From the NCBI GenBank assembly GCA_001464815.1, contig LNDW01000015.1:248001-312000 (forward strand): a stretch of 64,000 bases of DNA. The letters are read 5' to 3'. The notes beneath the pieces are model-generated. The model had not been told where the DNA came from, did no database searches, and saw only the letters and a list, made by a program, of their open reading frames with translations. The position numbers and the translations under genes are program-made. Below, in pieces: positions 42,357 through 51,090 of the stretch. The first letter of the stretch is position 1, and the number at the start of each line of letters is the position of its first letter. The DNA is from Betaproteobacteria bacterium Ga0077527. GTDB lineage: Bacteria > Pseudomonadota > Gammaproteobacteria > Burkholderiales > SG8-41.

Positions 42357-43301
42357 TCAGGCCTTGGGCTGGGCGTACTTGCGCACGGCGGCCTCGCCCA
42401 GATAACGCTCTTCCAGCATGCGCTGCATCTCGCCGTTCTCGCCGCCAGGGCCCGGATCCGGTCGCGGATAGGGACGGTCCTTGCGGCTGCGCTCGAAGTC
42501 TTCCCAGGCAGCGATGCCGCGGGTCTGGAAGTCCTGCATGAAATCGTGCAGCGCGGCCCACATCACCTGGTGGGTGAAACCCGGATACCAGGCGATGTTG
42601 ACGCCGAGGGCGAGATGTTCGTCGAGCCCGAGGTAACGCGGCAGCTTGCCCTTCATGAACGAGAACGGGCCCTCAACCGCGGCGCGGGCCTGGCGAATCT
42701 CGTCGGTGGAATGCGGCGATTCGAGCTGCACCCAGTCCACACCGGCTTCCTTGCGGTAGAGCTGGAGGCGGCGGATGGCGTCCTCGAGGCTGCTGTTGAC
42801 GGCATCACGCGCATAACACTGCGACATGATGACGAAATCAGGATCGATCTCGTTTTTCATGTCCACCGCCGCGCGGTAGCGCGCGATGGCATGCTCGACG
42901 GGCACCACCTCGACGCCGGCGCTCTGGGTGCGGCGCTTGCCTTCGATCGGCTGGTCGTCGATACGCACGCCGGCGATGCCGGCGCGGATGCATTCGCGCA
43001 CCATGCGCCGCACCGCCATGATGCCGCCGTGGCCGGTGTCACCGTCCATGATGATCGGGAAATCGACGCTCTGCGCGATCCAGCCCGCGATCTGCACGCA
43101 TTCGGTCATGGTCGCGGTGCCGACATCGGAAAGCCCGGTGTAGGAACCGACCACGCCGCTGGTGCCGACGAAGCCGCACTCGCAGCCGGCCATCTGCATG
43201 ATGCGGCCATGGGTGGCCGAGGGCGGGTGCAGCACGGTGAGCACGCGGTCCTTGCGCTCGAGCAACTGGCGCAGGCGCTGTCCTTTGCTGAGGGATGCCA
43301 T
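42357..43301 (-). CDS. Isocitrate lyase / PEP mutase family lyase
   Basis: A 314-residue member of the ICL/PEP-mutase superfamily. GVVGSYTGLSDVG, IIMDGDTGHGG with the metal-binding aspartates and GVRIDDQPIEGKR are family motifs. The K-K-C-G-H loop of classical isocitrate lyase is absent; length and loop fit the methylisocitrate / 2,3-dimethylmalate / oxaloacetate-hydrolase type. It would cleave the C-C bond of the hydroxy-tricarboxylate made by the LeuCD-like pair. Confidence 0.88.
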   Translation of the reverse strand: MASLSKGQRLRQLLERKDRVLTVLHPPSATHGRIMQMAGCECGFVGTSGVVGSYTGLSDVGTATMTECVQIAGWIAQSVDFPIIMDGDTGHGGIMAVRRMVRECIRAGIAGVRIDDQPIEGKRRTQSAGVEVVPVEHAIARYRAAVDMKNEIDPDFVIMSQCYARDAVNSSLEDAIRRLQLYRKEAGVDWVQLESPHSTDEIRQARAAVEGPFSFMKGKLPRYLGLDEHLALGVNIAWYPGFTHQVMWAALHDFMQDFQTRGIAAWEDFERSRKDRPYPRPDPGPGGENGEMQRMLEERYLGEAAVRKYAQPKA

Positions 43302-43303
43302 GC

Positions 43304-44812
43304 TCAGGCCACCTTGGATTGCTGGCCGACGGCGTGGGCCGCGGCCTCACGGCCGGCGATGCGGCCAAACACCGAGCCCGCCATCAACCCCGAGCTGCCG
43401 GGGTAATTGAAATAGAAGATGCCGCCCACCAGCTCGCCGGCGGCATAGAGGCCGGGCATCGGCGCGTCCTCGATGTCGAGCACATGCCCGGTGGTGTTGA
43501 TCTTGAGGCCGCCGAAGGTGAAGGTGATGCCGCAGGTCACGGCATAGGCGCTGAACGGCGGCTTGTCGAGTGTGTTGGCCCAGTTCGACTTGTTGATCGC
43601 CAGACCGGTGGTGCACTTGCCGTCCTTGATATTGGGATTGAATGGCGCATCACCCTTGATCGAGGCATTGAATTCACGCACGGTCTGCAGGAATTGCACC
43701 GGGTGCACGTCCTCCATGCGCGCGACCAGTTCCTCGAGGGTGTCGGCCTGGACCTTGGTCGTGCCCTTGGAGCGGTATTCGTCGTGCAGCAGGTGATCCA
43801 CCTTCGAGTCGAACACATGCCAGGCGTAGCTGCCCGGCTGCTCGAGCACGATGCGGCCGTACTTGGCATAGGTGTAGTTGCGGAAATCGGCGCCCTCATC
43901 GACAAAGCGGCGCCCTTCGGCGTTGATCATGATGCTGAAGGGGTAACCGTTGCGGCTGGCGGTGATCGGGCGGTCGATCTCGCCGAAGTCCGGCGCATAA
44001 CGCTCCCAGGACACGGAATGACAGCCCGACCAGTGGCCGTAGGCCTGGGCACCGATGTCGAGCGCCATGCGGATGCCGTCGCCGGTGTTGTAGCGGGTGC
44101 CGCGCACCTTGGCCATGTCCCAGCCGGCGCCGAGATAACGGGTGCGCCACTCGCGGTTGGCTTCGAAGCCGCCTGCCGCCAGCACCACGGCGCCGGCATG
44201 GATGTTCTCTTCAACGCCGTTGCGCTCGACACGCACACCCTCGACGCCACGCGGTCCGCGCAGCAGCGCGACCGCCCGCGTGGAATAGGCGATGTCGATG
44301 CCGCGTTTCTCGGCAGCCTTGTATTCGGCCTGGACCAGGCCACGGCCGCCGCCCGCGGCCTCGACCACGGTACCCCCGAAGAACTTGAATTTGCCTTCAT
44401 GCTTGAAGGCATAACGGCCGAAGCGCGGCACAAAACGCACGCCGCAGCGGTACAGCCATTGCACGGTGTCGGTGCTGTTGAGCACCAGCGTCTCGACCAG
44501 ATCCGGGTCGCAGTGGTACTGGGTGACGCGGCCGAGGTCGTCGAGGTACTGCTCGGCGGTGTATTCGCCAAAGTCAGTGTTGACGATCTCGCCCTCGGTG
44601 AGGTCGGGCACCACGGAGCGCACCGTTTCCAGGCCGTGATGGACCATGCGGAAACCGCCGCCGGTGTAGGCGCTGTTGCCGCCGCGGCGCTCTTCGGGCG
44701 CGCGCTCGATCAGCAGCACCGAGGCATTGAGTTCCTGCGCCGACAGCGCCGCGCACAGTGCCGCGTTGCCGCCACCCACCACCACCACATCGTATCGTGC
44801 GTTGATTGCCAT
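43304..44812 (-). CDS. TcuA-like FAD-dependent tricarballylate dehydrogenase
   Basis: A 502-residue flavoprotein of the fumarate reductase/TcuA family. The FAD fold opens VVVVGGGNAALCAALSA; RRGGNSAYTGGGFRM, VVLAAGGFEANREW, FGGLKINTTGHVLD and YAAGELVGG complete the pattern. TcuA oxidises tricarballylate to cis-aconitate. The usual partner TcuB is not in the operon. An ATG at 44830 is an alternative start. It is 2 bases from the lyase gene. Confidence 0.85.
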   Translation of the reverse strand: MAINARYDVVVVGGGNAALCAALSAQELNASVLLIERAPEERRGGNSAYTGGGFRMVHHGLETVRSVVPDLTEGEIVNTDFGEYTAEQYLDDLGRVTQYHCDPDLVETLVLNSTDTVQWLYRCGVRFVPRFGRYAFKHEGKFKFFGGTVVEAAGGGRGLVQAEYKAAEKRGIDIAYSTRAVALLRGPRGVEGVRVERNGVEENIHAGAVVLAAGGFEANREWRTRYLGAGWDMAKVRGTRYNTGDGIRMALDIGAQAYGHWSGCHSVSWERYAPDFGEIDRPITASRNGYPFSIMINAEGRRFVDEGADFRNYTYAKYGRIVLEQPGSYAWHVFDSKVDHLLHDEYRSKGTTKVQADTLEELVARMEDVHPVQFLQTVREFNASIKGDAPFNPNIKDGKCTTGLAINKSNWANTLDKPPFSAYAVTCGITFTFGGLKINTTGHVLDIEDAPMPGLYAAGELVGGIFYFNYPGSSGLMAGSVFGRIAGREAAAHAVGQQSKVA

Positions 44813-44852
44813 GCCTGATTCTCCGTTCATCTTATCCGCTCAACTTGTCCGT

Positions 44853-45383
44853 TCAATTTGTTTTCACGCCGGCAGCCTCCTGCTCGCGCAGGAAGCGCGC
44901 GCGCGCGAACTGCAACAGCCCGCCGCAGGCGTAGATGTGCTCGATCGCGGCCGGATATTTGCTGATCCGGGCCTGCGCGCCGCTCGCCGTGTTGATGACC
45001 AGGCCGCGCGGATAATCGACTTCGAGCGTGCCGCCGTCATCGGCAATGGCCGACACGCCGGGCGCAATGAATATCGGAATCGCGCGCGAGATGCTGTTGC
45101 GCAGGAACAGCCGCGACACCGACTCGGCGACGATCGCGGCGATGCCGACCTCGCGCAACACCAGTCCGGGCCGGCTCGAACCGCAGCCGAAGTTGCGCCC
45201 CGCTACGAGGATGTCGCCGGGTTTCACCTGGAGCGGAAATTCCGGCCGGTAGACCTCCATGGTGTGCTGCTTGAGCTCCTCCATGGTCGGATAGCGGTAG
45301 TACGGATTGATCGCGTCGCTTTCGATGGAGTCGCCGAACTTCCAGACGCGGCCGCGGATCACCTGGTTCAGATCAAAGCCCAC
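44853..45383 (-). CDS. Aconitase/isopropylmalate dehydratase small subunit
   Basis: A 176-residue swivel-domain subunit of the LeuD type. GRNFGCGSSRPG is the substrate-phosphate/carboxylate loop, and SRLFLRNSISRAIPIF follows. It overlaps the large-subunit stop by 11 bases, so the two are coupled. Not near leucine genes, so a dedicated catabolic hydratase is more likely than leucine synthesis. Confidence 0.88.
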   Translation of the reverse strand: MGFDLNQVIRGRVWKFGDSIESDAINPYYRYPTMEELKQHTMEVYRPEFPLQVKPGDILVAGRNFGCGSSRPGLVLREVGIAAIVAESVSRLFLRNSISRAIPIFIAPGVSAIADDGGTLEVDYPRGLVINTASGAQARISKYPAAIEHIYACGGLLQFARARFLREQEAAGVKTN

Positions 45384-46653
45384 TGATTACCTCCTTGGGA
45401 TTGACGATTTCGCCGGTCAGCGCGGCAGCGGCCACGGTCAGCGGGCCGCCGAGATAGATGTCGGCCTTCTGGCTCCCCTTGCGGCCGCGGAAATTGCGCG
45501 TGGTGGAGGTGATGCACACCTCGCCATCGGACAGGAAACCGACACGGGGCTGGCAGATGCCGCAGCCCGGCGTGATCACCTGCGCGCCGGCCTCGATCAG
45601 GGTTTCGACCAGGCCTGCCTTGAGGCATTGCAGGTAGACCTGCTGCGAGGCTGGTGAAATCAGGAAGCGCACGCCCTTGGCCACCTTGTTGCCCTTCAGC
45701 ACACGGGCGGCGATCTCGATGTCCTCGAAACGGCCGTTGGCGCAGGAACCGATCTGCGCCTGATTGATGCGCACTCCACGCACGTCATCGACCGGCGCGA
45801 CGTTGCCGAACTGGTGCGGCCTGGCCACCATGAAGGGCATGCGGTCGACATCGACGCGGATCTGCTTCGCGTAACTCGCACCACGGTCGGCCTGCAGCGT
45901 CGTATACGGCGTAGCGCTGCGCGCCTTCACGAAATCATGGGTCTTCTGGTCGGCGTCGAACATGGCGAACTTCGCGCCCAGTTCGACGCCGTGGGTGGAC
46001 AGGCACATGCGGCTGTCGATGCTGAGCTGTGGCACCAGGCTGCCGGCGTACTCGATGGACATGTTCTGCGCGAAGTCTTCGCCGTACTCGCCGGCCAGAT
46101 GCAGCACGATGTCCTTGGCGACGGGATAGTCCGGCTGCCGGCCGTCGAGCGTGACGAGGACCGAGTGCGGCACCTGGAACCACAGTTCACCAAACAGCAG
46201 CACATAGAGCATGTCGGCGCGGGTGATGCCGGTGGCGCCGGCATTGACCGAGCCGTAGCCGAGGGTGTGCGAATCGTTGCCGACCACCAGTTCGCCCGGC
46301 CGCACCAGCCCGTAGTCGAGCATCATCTGGTGCGCGATGCCCGGTTCGGAGTCATGGAAGCAGCGGATGCCGAGGCGCTCGACCTCGCGCCGCACCAGCG
46401 CGTTTTCGTCGGCCAGCTTCTGGCTCAGCGTCGGCTGGTGGTGATCGAGCAGCACATAGACGCGGTCGGGATCCCACACCCGCGGCAAACCGTCCTGGAA
46501 TCCCGCCTCCAGCGCGAGATCGTGCATAGGTTCGGCGGCATGGTAGTGGCACATCGCGCCATCGATACGCGCCTCGAGAAAATCTCCCGCGCTGACCGCT
46601 TCGCCGGCCAGGTTGTGCTGCGAGAGCAGCTTTTCCGCCATTGTCTGTGCCAT
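45373..46653 (-). CDS. Aconitase/isopropylmalate dehydratase large subunit
   Basis: A 426-residue LeuC-type subunit. The 4Fe-4S cysteines are visible in IGSCANGR and PGCGICQP, with the third ligand probably in an earlier loop (VVGNDSHT region). The ATG at 46653 gives the normal N terminus (MAQTMAEKLLSQHNLAG); a second ATG lies at 46641. First enzyme gene after the regulator. It would hydrate cis-aconitate-like or methyl-substituted substrates. Confidence 0.88.
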   Translation of the reverse strand: MAQTMAEKLLSQHNLAGEAVSAGDFLEARIDGAMCHYHAAEPMHDLALEAGFQDGLPRVWDPDRVYVLLDHHQPTLSQKLADENALVRREVERLGIRCFHDSEPGIAHQMMLDYGLVRPGELVVGNDSHTLGYGSVNAGATGITRADMLYVLLFGELWFQVPHSVLVTLDGRQPDYPVAKDIVLHLAGEYGEDFAQNMSIEYAGSLVPQLSIDSRMCLSTHGVELGAKFAMFDADQKTHDFVKARSATPYTTLQADRGASYAKQIRVDVDRMPFMVARPHQFGNVAPVDDVRGVRINQAQIGSCANGRFEDIEIAARVLKGNKVAKGVRFLISPASQQVYLQCLKAGLVETLIEAGAQVITPGCGICQPRVGFLSDGEVCITSTTRNFRGRKGSQKADIYLGGPLTVAAAALTGEIVNPKEVISGL

Positions 46654-46717
46654 ATCCGTGGGGGCTTCCTGATGATCCGGTGTGAGTCGGGCGTACGGGC
46701 TGTTGCGCGGCGGCGCC

Positions 46718-47422
46718 TCAGGCATCGTTGTCGGGGAAAAGCCGCTGCAGCCGCTCGCGCTGCGCGGCGCGGACATGGCTGCGCGCTGCGGCCTCGGCCG
46801 CATCGGGATCCCGATGCGCGATCGCCGCGGCCAGTTCGGCATGCTCGCGCACCGCGGTCTGCGCCCGCTCCGGCAGCAGCATCAGCGGCTTGCCGAGCAG
46901 CCACATCGAGTCGTTGACCGCGGCCAGGCTTTTTTCGAGGTAGCGGTTGTGCGCGCCGCGGTGAATCGCCTCGTGAAAGCGCCGGTTGTGGCGCGCCACA
47001 CCCTCGGCGTCTCCGTCGAGGGTGCGCTCGCGCTCGACCAGGTCGAGCAGGGACTGCGCCTCGATGTCGGAGGCATGGCGCGCGCACAGCCGCGCGGCCA
47101 TGCCTTCGAGCGCCTCGCGCATCACGTACAACTCCATCACCGCCTGGCGGTCAAGACGCGCCACGATCAGCCCGTTGTGCGGCTCGTGCTGGAACAGCCC
47201 TTCACGTTCGAGCCGGCGAATCGCGTCACGCACCGGCGTGCGGCTCAGATTGAGCCAGGCGGCGACCTCGACTTCCATCACCCTTTGCCCCGGCGCCCAT
47301 TCGCCCTGCTCGATGGCGTGCCGCAGCTTGCGGTAGACATGCTCGCTGCGCGAACCGTGGCGCAAGGACTCGTCCTCGGGCTTGGTGATGCGGGTGCGGA
47401 GTGCGGTGCTGGTTTTGGGCAT
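46718..47422 (-). CDS. GntR-family (FCD) regulator
   Basis: A 234-residue GntR regulator. The winged helix covers ~30-90 (GQRVMEVEVAAWLNLSRTPV, then RDAIRRLEREGL). The FCD ligand domain fills the rest, with metal/ligand histidines in RHNRRFHEAIHRGAHN. It is the first minus-strand gene of the operon running to 38.8 kb. FCD regulators typically sense an organic acid. A 10-bp palindrome at 47485-47494 lies in the divergent promoter region shared with the Bug gene. Confidence 0.9.
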   Translation of the reverse strand: MPKTSTALRTRITKPEDESLRHGSRSEHVYRKLRHAIEQGEWAPGQRVMEVEVAAWLNLSRTPVRDAIRRLEREGLFQHEPHNGLIVARLDRQAVMELYVMREALEGMAARLCARHASDIEAQSLLDLVERERTLDGDAEGVARHNRRFHEAIHRGAHNRYLEKSLAAVNDSMWLLGKPLMLLPERAQTAVREHAELAAAIAHRDPDAAEAAARSHVRAAQRERLQRLFPDNDA

Positions 47423-47484
47423 TGCGGGCAGCGGAAACGGGGGTGATGATCGGCAGGCCGCAATGTTATACTTTGAGTACTCTT

Positions 47485-47494
47485 ATGTATACAT
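47485..47494. promoter_or_regulatory. Likely GntR operator
   Basis: ATGTATACAT is a perfect 10-bp palindrome inside TTATGTATACATTA, between gntR (minus) and a Bug gene (plus). It fits the TGTATACA-type sites of FCD regulators. The nearby GAGTACTC palindrome (47475-47482) may add to it. Confidence 0.6.
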
Positions 47495-47505
47495 TAGAAT
47501 GCATT

Positions 47506-47525
47506 ACTCGTCAGCACTCGTCAGC
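47506..47525. repeat. Tandem 10-bp direct repeat
   Basis: ACTCGTCAGC occurs twice in immediate succession (47506-47515, 47516-47525) downstream of the presumed operator and 100 bases before the Bug start. Meaning unknown. Confidence 0.6.
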
Positions 47526-47624
47526 AGCCCGGCAAGGCGCCACAAGCCGGTAAATTTAATCAAAAAAAACAAATACATACATCCGGACCCCGCTGGGAAT
47601 GCCGGTACTTCTGGAGGACACCCT

Positions 47625-48593
47625 TTGAACATTCTGAGCATAGTCATGCTGGGCCTGTGGAGCGTGGTTGCGGCGGCCCCGGCTGCCGCGCAATCCGCGG
47701 CCTATCCCGTGAAACCCGTACGCCTGCTGGTGGGCCAGGCGCCCGGCGGCGCCACCGACGTCATCGCGCGACTGGTCAACACCAAGCTTGCCGAGTCCAT
47801 GGGTCAAACCTTCATCGTCGAGAACCGCACCGGAGCCGCGGGTTCGATCGCCGCCGCTCTCGTCTCCAAAAGCGCGCCCGACGGCTACAACCTGCTGCTG
47901 GTTTCGAGCAGCTACGCCATCAATCCCAGCCTCTACACCGACCTGCCCTTCGATCCGGTGAAAGACCTCGCGCCGGTGAGCCTGATCGCCGAGGCGCCGT
48001 TTCTGCTGCTGGTTCATCCCTCGACCCCGGCGCGCAACGTCAAGGAGCTGATCGCGCTGGCAAAGGCCAGGCCCGGTGTTCTCAATTACGGCTCCGGCGG
48101 CAACGGCAGCTCGGGGCACCTCGCCGGCGAACTGTTCACCTACCTCGCCAACGTGAAGATGGTGCACATCCCGTACAAGGGCGCGGGCCCGGCGCTGGTG
48201 GACGTGATCGCGGGCCAGGTGCATCTCACTTTCGGCAGCGTGCTGTCTTCACTGGGCCATGTCAAAAACGGCCGCCTGCGCGCGCTCGGCGTCACCAGCG
48301 CCACGCGCTCCTCGGGTGCGCCCGAGCTGCCGACCATCGCTGAAGCCGGTTTGCCCGGCTACCAGACCACCACCTGGTACGGCCTGCTCGCGCCGGCGAA
48401 CATGCCACCGGACATCGTGCAGCGCCTGAGCGATGAAATGCGCAAGGCGGTGAATGCAGCCGATGTGCGCAACCGCATACTGACCGACGGCGCAGAACCC
48501 CGCGGCAGCACGCCGAAGGAATTCCAGGCGCACCTGGTGGCGGAGATGAAGCGCGCCGCGATGATCATCAAACGGGCGGGGATCAAGCCCTGA
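47625..48593 (+). CDS. Bug/TctC family solute-binding protein, TTG start
   Basis: A 322-residue Bug protein. No ATG suits; TTG at 47625 follows GGAGGACACCC and begins the signal peptide LNILSIVMLGLWSVVAAAP ending AAA/AQS. VRLLVGQAPGGATD, SAPDGYNLLLVS, HIPYKGAGPALV and PTIAEAGLPGYQT follow. Being divergent from gntR with one operator between, it is probably controlled with the tricarboxylate-type operon as a second binding protein. The long leader between operator and start is AT-rich and untranslated. Confidence 0.88.
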   Translation: MNILSIVMLGLWSVVAAAPAAAQSAAYPVKPVRLLVGQAPGGATDVIARLVNTKLAESMGQTFIVENRTGAAGSIAAALVSKSAPDGYNLLLVSSSYAINPSLYTDLPFDPVKDLAPVSLIAEAPFLLLVHPSTPARNVKELIALAKARPGVLNYGSGGNGSSGHLAGELFTYLANVKMVHIPYKGAGPALVDVIAGQVHLTFGSVLSSLGHVKNGRLRALGVTSATRSSGAPELPTIAEAGLPGYQTTTWYGLLAPANMPPDIVQRLSDEMRKAVNAADVRNRILTDGAEPRGSTPKEFQAHLVAEMKRAAMIIKRAGIKP

Positions 48594-48666
48594 CCGCAAA
48601 CCGCCCGCCTGTACGCGACGCATTTCACGAGAGCACCACGGTGATCACCCGCGGCAACCGGCGATG

Positions 48667-48927
48667 ATGGACAGCTTCAATCCGACCTGGATCGGCATCG
48701 CCGCCGCGATCCTCACCACCGCCGCTTTTGCGCCACAGGCCATACAGGCCTGGCGCACGCGCTCAACCAAGGATGTCTCGCTGTCGATGTTCCTGATGAT
48801 GGTCAGCGGCATCCTGCTCTGGCTGATCTACGGGCTGCTGATCGGCGACCTGCCCTTGATACTCGCCAACGCGGTGACGCTGCTGCTGGCAGGCGCGATC
48901 CTGGTCGCGAAAATCCGCTTCCGCTAG
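48667..48927 (+). CDS. SemiSWEET sugar transporter
   Basis: An 86-residue three-helix SemiSWEET (PQ-loop) protein. ILTTAAFAPQAIQAWRTRST holds the conserved PQ motif, followed by DVSLSMFLMMVSGILLWLIY and a third helix. It dimerises to form a facilitative sugar or small-metabolite channel. Start at ATG 48667; another ATG precedes it directly. It follows a Bug gene by 70 bases. It ends 4 bases into the stop region of the convergent gene, an overlap of the last codons. Confidence 0.88.
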   Translation: MDSFNPTWIGIAAAILTTAAFAPQAIQAWRTRSTKDVSLSMFLMMVSGILLWLIYGLLIGDLPLILANAVTLLLAGAILVAKIRFR

Positions 48928-50006
48928 GCCGGCAACGGCTTGCCGCAGGCGGCGCGATAGAACACCGCGGCGGCGGTGCCGGCGCCGATGACCTGCATCG
49001 GCCCGCGCGCCGCCTGGCGCAGCACGGCGCCCTCGCCCATCGCCTCGCGCATGTAGGCGGTGCGCAGCGGCAGCAGCGTGCGCCGCGCACAATCAATCTC
49101 GTTCAGGGTCAGCTGCGAGCGGTAGCGCAGGCCGGAGGCGCCATCGGTATCGTCTCCGGCATGACTCAGCAGCACCCGCAGGCGCAGCCGGCCCTCGCCG
49201 GCGGGCTCCGGGGTGCCGCGCGTGTAGAGCGTGAGGCGCGCATCGCCGGTGAGCCGCCGCCAAGGCGTTTCGGCAGACCCGCGCAGTTCGGCCAGCACCT
49301 GCGCGGCACGGCGCGCCATCGCCTCGCGAAATGGCGCTTCCAGAGGCGATTGCGCGGCGGTGTTCACTGCCAGTGCCTGCAGCTCTTCGCGCGACAGTAC
49401 ATCCATGCGCCGGCAGTCGGTGGCCATCACGCGCGCGATCAGCCGTTCCGCTGCGGGCTGCGGCAACGCGCGCTGCACCACACCGCGCAGGCGTTCGCGC
49501 TCGGCCCCGCTTAATTCAAGCGCGCATTGGCCGTCGGTCTGGGTGTGCTGGTGCACGCCGTAGCGCGCGCCCTCGGCGACAAGGCGTGTACGGCCGCCAA
49601 GGAAGGCGTAGGCGCAGGCGGAAAAGCACAGGCCGCCTTCGGCCACCGCGGTGTCGAAGCGGTGGCGGTCGAGGAAATCCGCCAGGCGGTAAGCTACTGC
49701 GGGCGTGCCGCCGCCGGTGTTGAACACCATCGTGCCGCGCTGGCAGCCGTCGCGCTGCAGTTCGCGCAGCGCGGCATCAAGGGCGCGTTCCGCAGCGGCA
49801 TCGAGCGGGCCGTCGAGCGCGAGCACGCAGCGGCTGCCGCTGCGGTAGATGTCGAGCTCGCCGCTGTCGTGGCTGCGCGCGGCATGCACGACATCAGCAG
49901 CGGCGGTGGCGCCGGACGCCAGCGCCGCAAGGAGCAAGGCGGCAAAGGCAGGATGCAGCGAAACCCTGCTCAAAGGCCATTCACATTTTGATAAAAGCGC
50001 TAACAT
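48924..50006 (-). CDS. Periplasmic ClpP-like protein (COG3904 type)
   Basis: A 360-residue exported protein. A signal peptide (LHPAFAALLLAALASGATAA) follows the start at 50006. The N-terminal half resembles ClpP/crotonase-fold periplasmic proteins: RGTMVFNTGGGTPAVAYRLA, then GGLCFSACAYAFLGGRTR with the likely serine and YGVHQHTQ with a histidine. The C-terminal half is unassigned. The upstream open frame on this strand is a shadow of the Bug gene at 50052. It is divergent from that gene with only 45 bases between starts. Confidence 0.75.
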   Translation of the reverse strand: MLALLSKCEWPLSRVSLHPAFAALLLAALASGATAAADVVHAARSHDSGELDIYRSGSRCVLALDGPLDAAAERALDAALRELQRDGCQRGTMVFNTGGGTPAVAYRLADFLDRHRFDTAVAEGGLCFSACAYAFLGGRTRLVAEGARYGVHQHTQTDGQCALELSGAERERLRGVVQRALPQPAAERLIARVMATDCRRMDVLSREELQALAVNTAAQSPLEAPFREAMARRAAQVLAELRGSAETPWRRLTGDARLTLYTRGTPEPAGEGRLRLRVLLSHAGDDTDGASGLRYRSQLTLNEIDCARRTLLPLRTAYMREAMGEGAVLRQAARGPMQVIGAGTAAAVFYRAACGKPLPA

Positions 50007-50051
50007 GGCCGCATAACAATAACCGATTGAAGCTTGCGAGGAGGAATTTTC

Positions 50052-51020
50052 ATGCCGTGCATTCCGCATTCCGCAGTCGCGCTTTTCCTGCTGCTCATTC
50101 CGGGCATGACAACGCCCGCCCTGGCCTACCCCGAACGCCCGATACGCATGGTGGTGCCTTTCGCCACCGGCGGCGGCACCGACCTGCAGGCACGGCTGAT
50201 CGCCGAGCGCATGCGCCTGAGCCTGGGCCAGCCGGTGCTGGTCGAAAACCGACCTGGCGCCGGCGGATTGATCGGCGCCGAGTTCGTGGCCAAGGCCGCA
50301 CCTGACGGTTATACCGTGCTGATGACCACCGCTTCGGTCGCGCTCAATGTCACGCTGCAGAAGCAGGCGATGCGTTTTGATTTGCTGAAGGATTTTGATC
50401 CGGTGACCTGGGTGGCAAGTTCGCCGCTGGTGCTCGCGGTGCATCCCAGCGTGCCTGCGCGCTCGGTAAAAGAACTGGTGGCATTGGTGAAATCGTCGCC
50501 ACGCGGGCTCAACATCGGCGCCAATGGCGCCGGCACCACCAGCCATATATCGGCCGAGATGTTCAAACAGTACACCAAGTCGCGCAGTGAAATCATCCAG
50601 TACAAAGGCGGTGGCCCGAACGCAGTGGGCCTTGCCACCGGCGAAGTTGACCTCGCGATCAACACGCCCACCTCGTTCATGCCGCACATCAGGGCCAACC
50701 GCCTGCGCCCGCTGGCGGTGACCACCGAAAAACCCTCGTCGTGGAATCCGGAACTGCCACCGATGCACAATTTCTTTCCGGGCTTCATCACCGACCAGTG
50801 GTACATCGTGCTGGTGCCGGCGAAAACACCGGCCACGGTGATCAGCACACTCAACACCCAGGTCAAGCGGGCGCTGGAGGCGAAGGAAGTGATCGAGTTC
50901 TACCGCCGCGAGGTGCTTGATCCGGTGGCGAGCACCCCGGAGGAACTGACCACGCTGCTCAAGCGCGAGGTCGCGAAGTATGCCGAGGTCATCACCCGCG
51001 CCGGCATCAAGATGCAGTGA
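50052..51020 (+). CDS. Bug/TctC family solute-binding protein
   Basis: A 322-residue Bug protein with a signal peptide ending ALA (LLLIPGMTTPALA). IRMVVPFATGGGTD, AAPDGYTVLMTT and IIQYKGGGPNAVG follow. The hinge segment is PPMHNFFPGFITD instead of the P-T-x-x-E-S-G-[FL]-P-G motif of its paralogues, so it is one of the most divergent copies here and may bind a different ligand. GAGGAGGAA precedes the ATG. A clear terminator follows. Confidence 0.91.
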   Translation: MPCIPHSAVALFLLLIPGMTTPALAYPERPIRMVVPFATGGGTDLQARLIAERMRLSLGQPVLVENRPGAGGLIGAEFVAKAAPDGYTVLMTTASVALNVTLQKQAMRFDLLKDFDPVTWVASSPLVLAVHPSVPARSVKELVALVKSSPRGLNIGANGAGTTSHISAEMFKQYTKSRSEIIQYKGGGPNAVGLATGEVDLAINTPTSFMPHIRANRLRPLAVTTEKPSSWNPELPPMHNFFPGFITDQWYIVLVPAKTPATVISTLNTQVKRALEAKEVIEFYRREVLDPVASTPEELTTLLKREVAKYAEVITRAGIKMQ

Positions 51021-51053
51021 AAGCGGCGGTCCAACATTGGCAGGCAATAAAAA

Positions 51054-51078
51054 CGGCGCCGCAGGGCGCCGATTTTTT
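51054..51078. terminator. Rho-independent terminator between convergent Bug genes
   Basis: CGGCGCC (51054-51060), loop GCAG, GGCGCCG (51065-51071), then a run of six T. It ends the plus-strand Bug gene. A run of A before the stem lets it also serve the convergent minus-strand gene. Confidence 0.8.
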
Positions 51079-51090
51079 CGGGCAGGCGAT

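Noticed and set aside
42357-43301. True glyoxylate-cycle isocitrate lyase (aceA)
   Set aside because: Too short and without the KKCGH catalytic loop; it belongs to the wider ICL/PEP-mutase superfamily.
44853-46653. Leucine biosynthesis genes leuC/leuD
   Set aside because: They sit in a catabolic operon with TcuA-like and lyase genes and have no leuA or leuB partner nearby.
50007-51047. N-terminal extension of the periplasmic ClpP-like gene to 707 codons
   Set aside because: The added part is antisense to the Bug gene at 50052; the signal peptide starts at 50006.
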